The notes under the pieces: model-generated
The model's database searches: none
The model's input: the letters and a program-made list of their open reading frames with translations, nothing else
Told to the model about the DNA's origin: nothing
Made by a program: the position numbers and the translations under genes
Shown here: positions 15,983 through 23,367 of the stretch, piece after piece
Layout: each line of letters opens with the position of its first letter
How positions within the stretch are numbered: the stretch's first letter is position 1
Assembly (NCBI GenBank): GCA_965203855.1
Contig: CBDBDN010000009.1
Span: forward strand, 370,831-434,830
Reading direction: 5' to 3'
Length of the DNA: 64,000 bases
Origin: Bin87 sp965203855
Lineage (GTDB): Bacteria; Chloroflexota; Dehalococcoidia; Lucifugimonadales; UBA3495

Positions 15983-16339
15983 ATGGGCGCAGTCAACGCA
16001 ACTATCGGCATCTGGGCCAGCGACGGAGCCTATCTCCGCAGCCTCCGTATGCCGGTGGACACCGGCGCCGCTTACAGCCAACTGCCGGCGGAACTGCTCT
16101 ACGACCTGGGCTGGCAGCCTACTCAACCCCCGCGCCCGGCCCGCCTTGCCGACGGCACCGCAACCACCGTAGCCCTCGGCGAAGTAAAAATCCGCTACAA
16201 CGAAGCGGACTTGACCCGCCTGTTCGTATTCGGAGAGGACGGATGTACGCCGCTGTTGGGCAGCGATACTCTGCAAGGTCTCGGCCTCGGCGTTGATCCC
16301 GTCAACCACCGCTTGATACCCGTCGTCGCCCGCCGCTAA
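15983..16339 (+). CDS. Small retropepsin-like aspartyl protease (clan AA)
   Basis: A 118-residue single-domain protein. RMPVDTGAAYSQLPAELL (about 24-41) holds the D-T-G-A active-site triad of clan AA aspartic proteases. ARLADGTATTVALGEVKIRY forms the flap-side strands, and TPLLGSDTLQGLGLGVD is the second conserved psi-loop of bacterial retropepsin-like proteins. One Asp per chain means it must dimerise. AAGGAG lies seven bases before the ATG at 15983. An upstream in-frame ATG at 15908 would add residues encoded by the tandem repeat and is unlikely. The role is unknown. Confidence 0.8.
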   Translation: MGAVNATIGIWASDGAYLRSLRMPVDTGAAYSQLPAELLYDLGWQPTQPPRPARLADGTATTVALGEVKIRYNEADLTRLFVFGEDGCTPLLGSDTLQGLGLGVDPVNHRLIPVVARR

Positions 16340-16409
16340 CCCGTATCGTTACTACAATTCCATTCAGCAAAAGAACGCTAACCCATCGCTGATTAACCGG
16401 CCAACCCCA

Positions 16410-17078
16410 ATGACCCTAGTTCAGAAATACGCCCTGCTGCCGGACGAAATCGATCGGCAAAGCCTGCTAATGGTTGCCGACAGCCTGGCCGGACGCCCGG
16501 CTCTGGACGGCCTCGCCCCCCCGGAGCAGCACATCCTCCGCCGCATCGTCCGCGCCGAGGGCGACCCCGACATTGCCGACGCCGTCCGCTTTACCCCGGA
16601 CGCCGTAGCCTCCGCGTTGGAATCCCTGCGCCAAACCCGCCGCATCGTTGCCGACGTCCGTATGGTGCAGGTTGGCGTATCCCGCGCCGCCCTCTCCCGC
16701 CATGCCGTGGACATCGCCTGCTTAATCGACGCCCCTGAAGTCGCCGCCCGCGCCCGGCGCGAAGCCACTACCCGCAGCATCGCCGCCGTCCGCGAGCTCG
16801 CCCCGCTGATTAACGACTCGGTAGTCGCCATCGGCAACGCCCCTACCGCGCTGCTGGCCCTGCTGGACTTGCTGGACGCCGGCCAGGTTGCGCCCGCCGC
16901 CGTCATCGGTATGCCCGTCGGTTTCGTCGCCTGCCCCGAATCCAAAGCCGAACTGGCCGCCCGCAGCATTCCCCACATCACCGTCCTGGGCCGCCGCGGC
17001 GGCAGCTCGGCGGCGGCAGCCACCCTCAACGCCCTCCTCGACCTGCTGCCCGACGCCGCCCCACCCGATAACGCCTAA
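16410..17078 (+). CDS. cbiC: Precorrin-8X / cobalt-precorrin-8 methylmutase
   Basis: A 222-residue CbiC/CobH enzyme that moves the C11 methyl group to C12, giving hydrogenobyrinic or cobyrinic acid. Landmarks are RIVRAEGDPDIADAVRF (about 46-62, with the conserved His replaced by the usual R-x-E-G-D-x-D form), AVDIACLIDAP, VVAIGNAPTALLALL and VIGMPVGFVACPESKAEL near 170-190. It is the first recognisable gene of the cobalamin cluster. It is separated from the next by a tandem array, so it may be a separate transcription unit. Confidence 0.9.
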   Translation: MTLVQKYALLPDEIDRQSLLMVADSLAGRPALDGLAPPEQHILRRIVRAEGDPDIADAVRFTPDAVASALESLRQTRRIVADVRMVQVGVSRAALSRHAVDIACLIDAPEVAARARREATTRSIAAVRELAPLINDSVVAIGNAPTALLALLDLLDAGQVAPAAVIGMPVGFVACPESKAELAARSIPHITVLGRRGGSSAAAATLNALLDLLPDAAPPDNA

Positions 17079-17097
17079 AAAGGCAGCACTCCCAATC

Positions 17098-17254
17098 AGA
17101 CGCCTTATCTTTCGTACCAGGCGGCTTACCTTTTCACATCAAACAGCCTTATCTTTTCGCATCAGACGCCTTATCTTTTCCACATCAGACGCCTTATCCT
17201 TTCGCATCAGACGGGTTTATCTTTTCGTATCAGACGGGTTTATCTTTTCGTATC
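17098..17254. repeat. 22-23-bp tandem array, about seven copies
   Basis: Units such as AGACGCCTTATCTTTTCGCA plus TC repeat about seven times, drifting from CGCC to CGGG at the right end. The array is AT-richer than its surroundings and lies between cbiC and cbiX. It runs directly into a palindromic repeat at 17266-17291. There is no spacer variation, so it is not CRISPR. Confidence 0.9.
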
Positions 17255-17265
17255 AGATGGTTTTT

Positions 17266-17291
17266 CGTCATTCCGGCGAAAGCCGGAATCC
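17266..17291. repeat. Single palindromic repeat
   Basis: CGTCATTCCGGCGAAAGC plus CGGAATCC is a variant of the dispersed palindrome with GAAA in the loop, next to a tandem array. Confidence 0.85.
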
Positions 17292-17378
17292 ACGCACCGC
17301 AATGATCTCCAATTTGCGCCGCAGCTAAAGCCCCATACCTGAACCACCCGAAAATCAACGCCCCCAAGTTGACGCATA

Positions 17379-18308
17379 ATGACTAACCAAATCACCACCG
17401 CCCCGGCCCCGACCGCCGTTGCCGACTCCAGCCCGGACGCCGCCGACTGGGGCGTCGTCCTGCTCTGCCACGGCAGCCAGCGCGGCGCTACCCGCGATGA
17501 ATGCTCCTGCGCCTGGGCCGCGGACGGCGCCCGTTTCCCCGCCTGGTGCCTCGGCTGCCCCAACACCCCGGTCGGCATCCGGGATGTCGGCTTGCGCTTG
17601 CAAAACCGCCTGGCCGGCTCCATCCGGCAAGTCATCGTATCCTGCCTGGAATTCCTGCCCCCCCATCCGCCGGAAGCCGTGGCGATGCTGGCCGAGCAGG
17701 GCGTGCGGCGCGTCATCGTCCAGCCCTATCTGCTGGGCAACGGCAAACACGCTACCCTGGAAATGGACGAAGTGCTGGACGACATCGCCGCCGCCGCCCC
17801 CGGCGTCTCGGTGTATCTGGCCGACGGCCTGGGCGCCGACCATCGCATCGCCAACCTGGTGCAAGACCGCATCGCCGCCTTGCCCGACGCCGCCGCCAAC
17901 GCCGGCGGCGGCCAGCCGGTTGGCGTCCTGATTGTCAAAGCCGGCACCCAAACCCGCTACGACGACTGCCTCTGGCTCCGGGAATTGGGCGGCTGGATTG
18001 AACAGGACCTGGGCGCCAATTTCGCCGTCGCGGTAGCCCAGTCCCACTATGGCGACCCCACTATGGAGGACGCCGCCGCTCATCTGGTGAACAACCGCCG
18101 CGTTGGCAGCCTGATCTGCGTACCCTACCTCTTTTTCCCCGGCCTGATTTTGCAGCGCAATGTCCTCGGCACCATGCGCCAACTCCAAGAGGCCTACCCG
18201 TCCACGCCAATGTGGGTTGCCCCCCCTCTGGGCGTCGATGACCGCCTGGTAGCCGTCGCCGGCGACCGGGTGCGCGAAGCGCAATTGCGCCAGGACATCG
18301 CCCGATGA
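17379..18308 (+). CDS. cbiX: Sirohydrochlorin cobaltochelatase, CbiX-type
   Basis: A 309-residue protein with two chelatase-like halves, expected to insert Co2+ into sirohydrochlorin at the head of the anaerobic corrin pathway. The first half begins GVVLLCHGSQRG (about 26-37) with the catalytic His, has CLEFLPPHPPEAVAMLAEQG and QPYLLGNGKHATLEMDEVL with the second metal-binding His. The second half (from about 185, VGVLIVKAGTQTRYDDCLWL) keeps the fold signature but has no HGS and no second His in PYLFFPGLILQRNV, so it is probably structural only. It overlaps cbiD by four bases (ATGA). Confidence 0.88.
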   Translation: MTNQITTAPAPTAVADSSPDAADWGVVLLCHGSQRGATRDECSCAWAADGARFPAWCLGCPNTPVGIRDVGLRLQNRLAGSIRQVIVSCLEFLPPHPPEAVAMLAEQGVRRVIVQPYLLGNGKHATLEMDEVLDDIAAAAPGVSVYLADGLGADHRIANLVQDRIAALPDAAANAGGGQPVGVLIVKAGTQTRYDDCLWLRELGGWIEQDLGANFAVAVAQSHYGDPTMEDAAAHLVNNRRVGSLICVPYLFFPGLILQRNVLGTMRQLQEAYPSTPMWVAPPLGVDDRLVAVAGDRVREAQLRQDIAR

Positions 18309-19522
18309 ATACGACAGCCAATCGGCAAAATCCCGCCGCCAGCATCCCCCGCCCGGAAAGCGACTACTCCCGGCCTACCAAACGCGACCCGCGCGGGATG
18401 CGTACCGGCTATACTACTGGTTCTACCGCCGCCGCCGCCGCCAAGGCCGCCGTCATCCTGATGCTTTCCGGCGCCGCGCCGTCCGCAGTTTCCATCCCGC
18501 TGCCCGGCGGTACGGGCCGCGCCAACCTCCCGGTGCATCAAAGCTGGCCCATGGATCCGGCAGAGGGCGTCCGCTGCTCCGCCATCAAAGACGGCGGCGA
18601 TGACCCGGATGTTACCCACGGCGCCGAAATCATCGTCGGCGTCTGGCGTCTCCCCGACGGCTACCAAGGCTTGCAGATTGCCGGCGGCCCCGGCGTCGGC
18701 ACGGTTACCCGCCCCGGCACTGGCATTGCCGTGGGCGAACCCGCCGTTACCCGCGTCCCCCGCCGTATGATGGCCGACGCCGTCAGCGAAGGCCTGGCCC
18801 AATGCGGCTGGCCTACGGACACCGGCATACGCGCCCGCATCTCCGTCGTCAACGGCGCGGAAATCGCCCTCCAAACCACCAACGCCCGCCTCGGCGTCCT
18901 CGGCGGCATCAGCATCCTCGGCAGCACCGGCATCGTCCAGCCTTTCAGCACCGCCGCCTGGCGCGCCAGCGTCCACCTCGCCATCGATGTCGCCAACGCC
19001 AACGGCCTCGACCATCTCGTCCTCTCCACCGGCACCCGCAGCGAGGAATACACCCGCCGGATGCTGGACCTGCCCGATATGGCCTACATTGAGGCCGGCA
19101 TCTTTTCCGGCCCCGCAATGAAACGCTGCGTCAACAAAGGCATCAAGCGCGTTTCCCACGTCGGTATGGTCGGCAAGTTTTCCAAGATGGCTATGGGCCA
19201 TTTCGTTACCCATGTCGCCGGCAATCGGGTTGATACCGACTTTCTGGCCGGACTGGCCGCCCAGTGCGGCGCATCCGAGACGCTGCAAGCCGAAATGCGC
19301 GCCGCCGCCAGCGGCCGCCATTTCCAGGAACTGGCACAAGAACACGATGTGATGGGAGTATTCCCGCTAATGTCCCAAATGGTTTGCAACCAGGCCCGCC
19401 AGTACCTCGGCGCCGACGGCGACGCCATCATCGTAGATGCCCTCTGCTTTGACTTTGAGGGCAATCTGCTGGGCGCCGCCAGCACCTCCCCCGACGGCAT
19501 TCCAATCCGGAATGCGGCGTAA
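18305..19522 (+). CDS. cbiD: Cobalt-precorrin-5B C1-methyltransferase
   Basis: A 405-residue CbiD, the SAM-dependent C1 methylase specific to the anaerobic pathway. It has the signature RTGYTTGSTAAAAAKAA (about 33-49), SAIKDGGDDPDVTHGAEI near 98-114, FSGPAMKRCVNKGIKRVSHV, and GKFSKMAMGHFVTHV. Length is slightly above usual because of a 30-residue N-terminal extension. Its ATGA overlap with cbiX indicates translational coupling. Confidence 0.95.
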   Translation: MNTTANRQNPAASIPRPESDYSRPTKRDPRGMRTGYTTGSTAAAAAKAAVILMLSGAAPSAVSIPLPGGTGRANLPVHQSWPMDPAEGVRCSAIKDGGDDPDVTHGAEIIVGVWRLPDGYQGLQIAGGPGVGTVTRPGTGIAVGEPAVTRVPRRMMADAVSEGLAQCGWPTDTGIRARISVVNGAEIALQTTNARLGVLGGISILGSTGIVQPFSTAAWRASVHLAIDVANANGLDHLVLSTGTRSEEYTRRMLDLPDMAYIEAGIFSGPAMKRCVNKGIKRVSHVGMVGKFSKMAMGHFVTHVAGNRVDTDFLAGLAAQCGASETLQAEMRAAASGRHFQELAQEHDVMGVFPLMSQMVCNQARQYLGADGDAIIVDALCFDFEGNLLGAASTSPDGIPIRNAA

Positions 19523-19532
19523 CGGACGCACA

Positions 19533-20192
19533 ATGACCGGCGTTGTACCCCCGGCTGCTCCCCCGGCCCCCGTCGTTGCGGATACGGATGCGGATTCGGC
19601 TAATGCCGGCCGCGCCTTCGGCATCTCCGACCTCTGCTTTGAGCAGCGCCATCCCCTCCGGGGGCAAATCACCAAATCCGAAGTCCGCGCCGTCAGCCTG
19701 TACGCCTTGCAGCTCCGCCCCGACAGCATCGTTTGGGACATCGGCGCCGGCAGCGGCTCCATATCCGTAGAAGCCGCCCGCATCGCCCATGCTGGCAGGG
19801 TGTACGCCATTGACCGCGATACCGACAGCGCCCATCTGCTGCAATCCAATGTAGAACGGTTCGGCATGGGCCGCGTGGCAGTAGTCATCGGCGCCGCCCC
19901 GGCGGCCCTGTCCGGCCTGCCCGACCCGGACGCCGTATTCATCGGCGGCGGCGGATCCGCTCTGCCCGACATCCTGCACTCCGTCATCCGGCGGCTGCTG
20001 CCCGGCGGGCGCGTCGTCGCCAATTTCGCCGTTATGGAACGCGCCAATGCTGCCCATCAAATGCTGCAAAAGGCCAATTTGGCGCCGGAAATGACTATGA
20101 TTAGCGCCGCCCGCGGCCGCAGCCTGCCCGACGGCGCCTTGCGCCTGGAATCCCTCAATCCCGTTTTCATCGTCTGGGGACAACAACAATGA
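19533..20192 (+). CDS. cbiT: Cobalt-precorrin-6B C15-methyltransferase (decarboxylating)
   Basis: A 219-residue CbiT, which methylates C15 and removes the C12 acetate carboxyl. After a low-complexity Pro/Ala start comes the CbiT hallmark LRGQITKSEVRAVSLYALQL, the SAM loop VWDIGAGSGSISVEAARI (about 68-85) and FIGGGGSALPDILHSVIRRL. No CbiE domain is fused, as would be the case in CobL, and no separate cbiE is seen in the window. An upstream ATG would lie inside cbiD; the ATG at 19533 follows cbiD by ten bases. Confidence 0.93.
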   Translation: MTGVVPPAAPPAPVVADTDADSANAGRAFGISDLCFEQRHPLRGQITKSEVRAVSLYALQLRPDSIVWDIGAGSGSISVEAARIAHAGRVYAIDRDTDSAHLLQSNVERFGMGRVAVVIGAAPAALSGLPDPDAVFIGGGGSALPDILHSVIRRLLPGGRVVANFAVMERANAAHQMLQKANLAPEMTMISAARGRSLPDGALRLESLNPVFIVWGQQQ

Positions 20193-20917
20193 CCCTTTCC
20201 GCATCTCCAACTCATCCCGCCGGCCGACTCTACGGCGTCGGCGTCGGCCCCGGCGACCCCGAACTGCTTACCGTCAAGGCGCAGCGCATCCTGCAATCCG
20301 TGCCCGTCATCTGGGTGCCGCAGGCCGGCGTCAGCCCCGAAAGCTACGCTTATAGCATCGTCAAGGACATCATCGACGAAAGCCGCCAGGAAGTCGTCCG
20401 CGCCACTTTCCCCACCAACGACGAGGACGCCGCCGGCGAAGTCTGGCAGAACGCCGCCCGGCAGCTCGCCGCCCGCCTGGAATCCGGCAGCGATGTTGCT
20501 TTCATCACCGAAGGCGACCCCATGCTGTACAGCACTTTCGCCTATGTGCTGGAAACCGTGCTGGACGAATTCCCCCATCTGCCGGTAGAAGTAGTGCCGG
20601 GCGTGTCGTCGGTGATGGCGGCGGCGTCCGCAGCGGCGGCCCCCCTCGTAACCCACGGCCAGCGCCTCGCCATCCTCCCCGCCGTGTACGGCATTGACGA
20701 CCTGCGCGAAGCCATCGCCCTCTACGACACCATCGTCCTGATGAAAGTCAACCGCACCTTACTAGATGCCCTCGCCAACCTGGAACGCCTCGGCCTGGCC
20801 GGACGCACCATCTACGTCCGCCGCGCCACCACCGCCCGCGAGCGCGTAGTCCGCAATATCCAGGAACTAACCACCGAGGACCTGGACTACTTCTCCCTGC
20901 TGATAATCCGGCGGTAA
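20189..20917 (+). CDS. cbiL: Precorrin-2 / cobalt-factor II C20-methyltransferase
   Basis: A 242-residue tetrapyrrole methylase of the CbiL/CobI branch. YGVGVGPGDPELLTVKAQRIL (about 14-33) is the family start, FITEGDPMLYSTFAYVLE carries the SAM-binding G-D-P, and VEVVPGVSSVMAAASAAAAPL is the second SAM loop. It adds the C20 methyl, the first ring methylation after cobalt insertion in the anaerobic route. The ATG overlaps the cbiT stop by four bases. Confidence 0.93.
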   Translation: MTLSASPTHPAGRLYGVGVGPGDPELLTVKAQRILQSVPVIWVPQAGVSPESYAYSIVKDIIDESRQEVVRATFPTNDEDAAGEVWQNAARQLAARLESGSDVAFITEGDPMLYSTFAYVLETVLDEFPHLPVEVVPGVSSVMAAASAAAAPLVTHGQRLAILPAVYGIDDLREAIALYDTIVLMKVNRTLLDALANLERLGLAGRTIYVRRATTARERVVRNIQELTTEDLDYFSLLIIRR

Positions 20918-20920
20918 ATT

Positions 20921-21721
20921 ATGGCGCGCCCGATGCAAAGGCCACCGATTGTACGCGTCCGCAACCACTATCTCGACGTCCTGGACACCGTGATGCGCGA
21001 ACACAGCATAGACCCGGTACAGGATCGACCCGGCGTTGACATACAAACCGGAACCAGATTCGTAGATGTAGTTCAGTACACCGATTGGTACTGTCGGCGC
21101 GGTGATAGCCGTCCGCATTATCGGTACGACCGTTACCGGGAGATATTAGGACAAAATAACCCTCCCGGTCGGCGGCAGGCTCACGTCGACATCGGCTGAG
21201 GAGCCGGAGCATTTGGCTGGGCCTTCCTAGACTGGGCTAGAGAAAGCGGTTTTTCTAACGACAACATTGCCCTGTACGGGTTGGATCATAGCCCGGCGAT
21301 GATAGACCTGGCAGAGCAAATATGGGTCGGCTTGCTGGACTACATCCCGGAATGCCCCGGATTGCACTACACCGTTAATACGGACGATTTACTCGCGAAA
21401 TTGAATGACCATCATCGCCCCGGCACAAACTACACGATAACTTTCGGCCACGCGCTGATTCAGGCCCACACGCATAATCCCGGTGCTATACTAAACTTCG
21501 CGCGGACGATAAAACGCATCGTGGAATTGAAGGATTCCGAATCTCTTTGCTCCCTTGTCGCAGTGGATGCCCGCAGTAACCCAGCGCCCTTTGCATCGGC
21601 TTGGAATGCGCTGATGAACAACTTGCGAAGCGCCGGTATCAAACCCCAGCAGCGCCAAGTGCGGGCAACCCGTATCAACAACAATGCCGACGCCAAAATC
21701 GCCGGGCTTGCCCTCGCCTAA
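20921..21721 (+). pseudogene. SAM-dependent methyltransferase with in-frame UGA in motif I
   Basis: One frame of 267 codons is interrupted only by TGA at 21197-21199 (codon 93). Before it reads AHVDIG, after it GAGAFGWAFLDWARESG, then IALYGLDHSPAMIDLAEQIW. This is a class I methyltransferase nucleotide loop (D-x-G-x-G-x-G) and the acidic end of the next strand. UGA takes the place where most homologues have Cys (DIGCGAG). The C-terminal half (to 21721) stays open and ends cleanly. Options are a nonsense mutation (TGC to TGA), selenocysteine, read-through, or sequence error. A weak hairpin (AGCC/GGCT) follows the UGA but no convincing SECIS. It lies inside the cobalamin operon with no known role there. 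Confidence 0.75.
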
Positions 21722-21737
21722 CGGCAGGTAGGCAACT

Positions 21738-22433
21738 ATGACTACCCAACTATCCTTTATCGACGATACCGCCGTCGCGCCGCCCGCCGTCGCCGGTCCC
21801 ATCGCCGCCCGCCATCTCAACCACGATGTCGCCGGCAGCCCCGGCTTGCAGTCCGCATCATCCGTCCCCGGCCTCCGCTTTGTTGAGGGATTCCTGACGC
21901 CGGAGCAGCAAGCCTACTGCGTCAAACGGGTTGACGCCGCCGTTGACCAATGGCGCAACGACCTCAGCCGCCGCGTGCAGCATTACGGTTGGCGTTACGA
22001 TTACAAGGCCCGCGCCATTACCCCCGATATGCACCTCGGCGCCCTGCCCGACTGGCTGTCCCGCCTGGCGCAAAAGCTGTATGACGAAACTGGACTGTTT
22101 GACCGCGTGCCGGAGCAGGTCATCGTCAACGAATACCTGCCGGGGCAGGGTATCGCAATGCACATTGACCACCCCGGTTTCGGCCCCGCCGTCTGCACCA
22201 TATCGCTATTGGACGATTGGGAAATGGACTTTGCCGAAAACTGGCGGGATAAGTCCCCAGCGCTGCTGCAACGCGGTTCCTGCGTCCTGCTGACCGACGC
22301 CGCCCGCTCCGTATGGCAGCACGGCATTGCCCCCCGCAAATCCGAACTTACGGACGCCGGACGCCGCAACCGCCAGCGCCGCTTGTCATTGACTTTCCGC
22401 ACGGTGCTGAATCACGACGGCATCAACGACTAA
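21738..22433 (+). CDS. AlkB-like 2-oxoglutarate/Fe(II) dioxygenase
   Basis: A 231-residue AlkB-family dioxygenase that would oxidatively remove alkyl groups from DNA, RNA or protein. The iron triad is visible in AMHIDHPGFG (H-x-D, about 140-149) and the distal His in VWQHGIAPRK. RRLSLTFRTVL holds the two 2-oxoglutarate-binding arginines. VNEYLPGQGIAMH is the substrate-lid region common to AlkB and ALKBH8-like proteins. It follows the UGA-containing methyltransferase by 16 bases, and a methylase plus demethylase-like pair inside a cobalamin operon is unusual. The target cannot be inferred. Confidence 0.9.
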   Translation: MTTQLSFIDDTAVAPPAVAGPIAARHLNHDVAGSPGLQSASSVPGLRFVEGFLTPEQQAYCVKRVDAAVDQWRNDLSRRVQHYGWRYDYKARAITPDMHLGALPDWLSRLAQKLYDETGLFDRVPEQVIVNEYLPGQGIAMHIDHPGFGPAVCTISLLDDWEMDFAENWRDKSPALLQRGSCVLLTDAARSVWQHGIAPRKSELTDAGRRNRQRRLSLTFRTVLNHDGIND

Positions 22434-22461
22434 AACGACTAACAGAATGGAGGCATCCCCT

Positions 22462-23367
22462 ATGCCCAACCCTGGCAAAGTCTATATCATCGGCGCCGGC
22501 CCCGGCGACCCCGAACTGCTTACCATCAAAGCCCGGCGCATCATTGAGGACTCCGATGTCATCATCTACGCCGACTCCCTGGTGCCGCCCGAAATCGCCG
22601 CTTTCGCCAAGCCCGGCGCCCGCATCTACGGCAGCAAGGAAATGGCGCTGCCCGAAATTATGGCCGTTACTCTGGACGCCGCCGCCGCCGGCCAAACCGT
22701 CGCCCGCATCCAGAGCGGCGACCCCGCCCTCTACGGCGCTACCCTGGAGCAAATGCGTATCCTGGAATCCAACCGCGTGAATTACGAAATCATCCCCGGC
22801 GTCAGCGCCGTTTTCGCCGCCGCCGCCGTCCTCAAAGCCGAACTCACCGTCCCCGAAGTGTCGCAAACCGTCATCCTAACCCGCGCCGAGGGCCGCGTGC
22901 CGATGCCGGAGGGCGAGCAGCTGGTTGACTTGGCCCGGCATGGCAGCACGCTGGTCATCTTTCTCAGCGTAACCCGAATGTTCCGCATCGCCGGCCAGCT
23001 GCAAGAGGCCGGCTACCCCTCCGATACGCCCGTGGCCGTTGCCTACCGCGTCGGCTGGCCCGACCAGCAAATCATTCGCGGCACCCTGGACGACATCGCC
23101 CAAAAAGTGCGCGACGCCAAAATCACCTTGCAGGCCCTCATCATCGTCGGCCAGGCCGTCAACCCCGACCTGCTCAACCCGGAATCCGGCCCCGGCGTTG
23201 CCGTATCGCATCTGTACTCCGACGAATACACCCACCTTTACCGTCGGGCCGGCCAGGGCGACCACGCCGCCGCCAACCGCGCCGACCTGTACGATGCCGG
23301 CGGCTACGAAATCCAGCCGGAACCGGCAACCGCCGCAGCCGGCGCCGGCGTTGGCGATGACGACTAG
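22462..23367 (+). CDS. cbiF: Precorrin-4 / cobalt-precorrin-4 C11-methyltransferase
   Basis: A 301-residue tetrapyrrole methylase. It opens VYIIGAGPGDPELLTIKARR, has IQSGDPALYGATLEQM, IIPGVSAVFAAAAVLKAEL and LTRAEGRVPMPEGEQL, which identify the CbiF/CobM branch (C11 methylation). The last 45 residues beyond the enzyme fold are a variable tail. GGAGG at 22449-22453 is eight bases before the ATG at 22462, so the ATG at 22447 is rejected. Its end overlaps the start of cbiG by 11 bases. Confidence 0.94.
   Translation: MPNPGKVYIIGAGPGDPELLTIKARRIIEDSDVIIYADSLVPPEIAAFAKPGARIYGSKEMALPEIMAVTLDAAAAGQTVARIQSGDPALYGATLEQMRILESNRVNYEIIPGVSAVFAAAAVLKAELTVPEVSQTVILTRAEGRVPMPEGEQLVDLARHGSTLVIFLSVTRMFRIAGQLQEAGYPSDTPVAVAYRVGWPDQQIIRGTLDDIAQKVRDAKITLQALIIVGQAVNPDLLNPESGPGVAVSHLYSDEYTHLYRRAGQGDHAAANRADLYDAGGYEIQPEPATAAAGAGVGDDD

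Noticed and set aside
17098..17254. CRISPR array
   Set aside because: Units abut without unique spacers and are only 22-23 bp; no cas gene in the window.
15905..17378. Cobalamin riboswitch upstream of cbiC/cbiX
   Set aside because: No B12-box-like conserved core was seen in either gap.
21197..21250. Clear SECIS element after the UGA
   Set aside because: Only a 4-bp AGCC/GGCT stem is visible; not enough to claim selenocysteine insertion.
22447..22461. ATG at 22447 as start of cbiF (and 44661 for the aminotransferase)
   Set aside because: In both cases the GGAGG ribosome site lies after that ATG and points to the next in-frame ATG.
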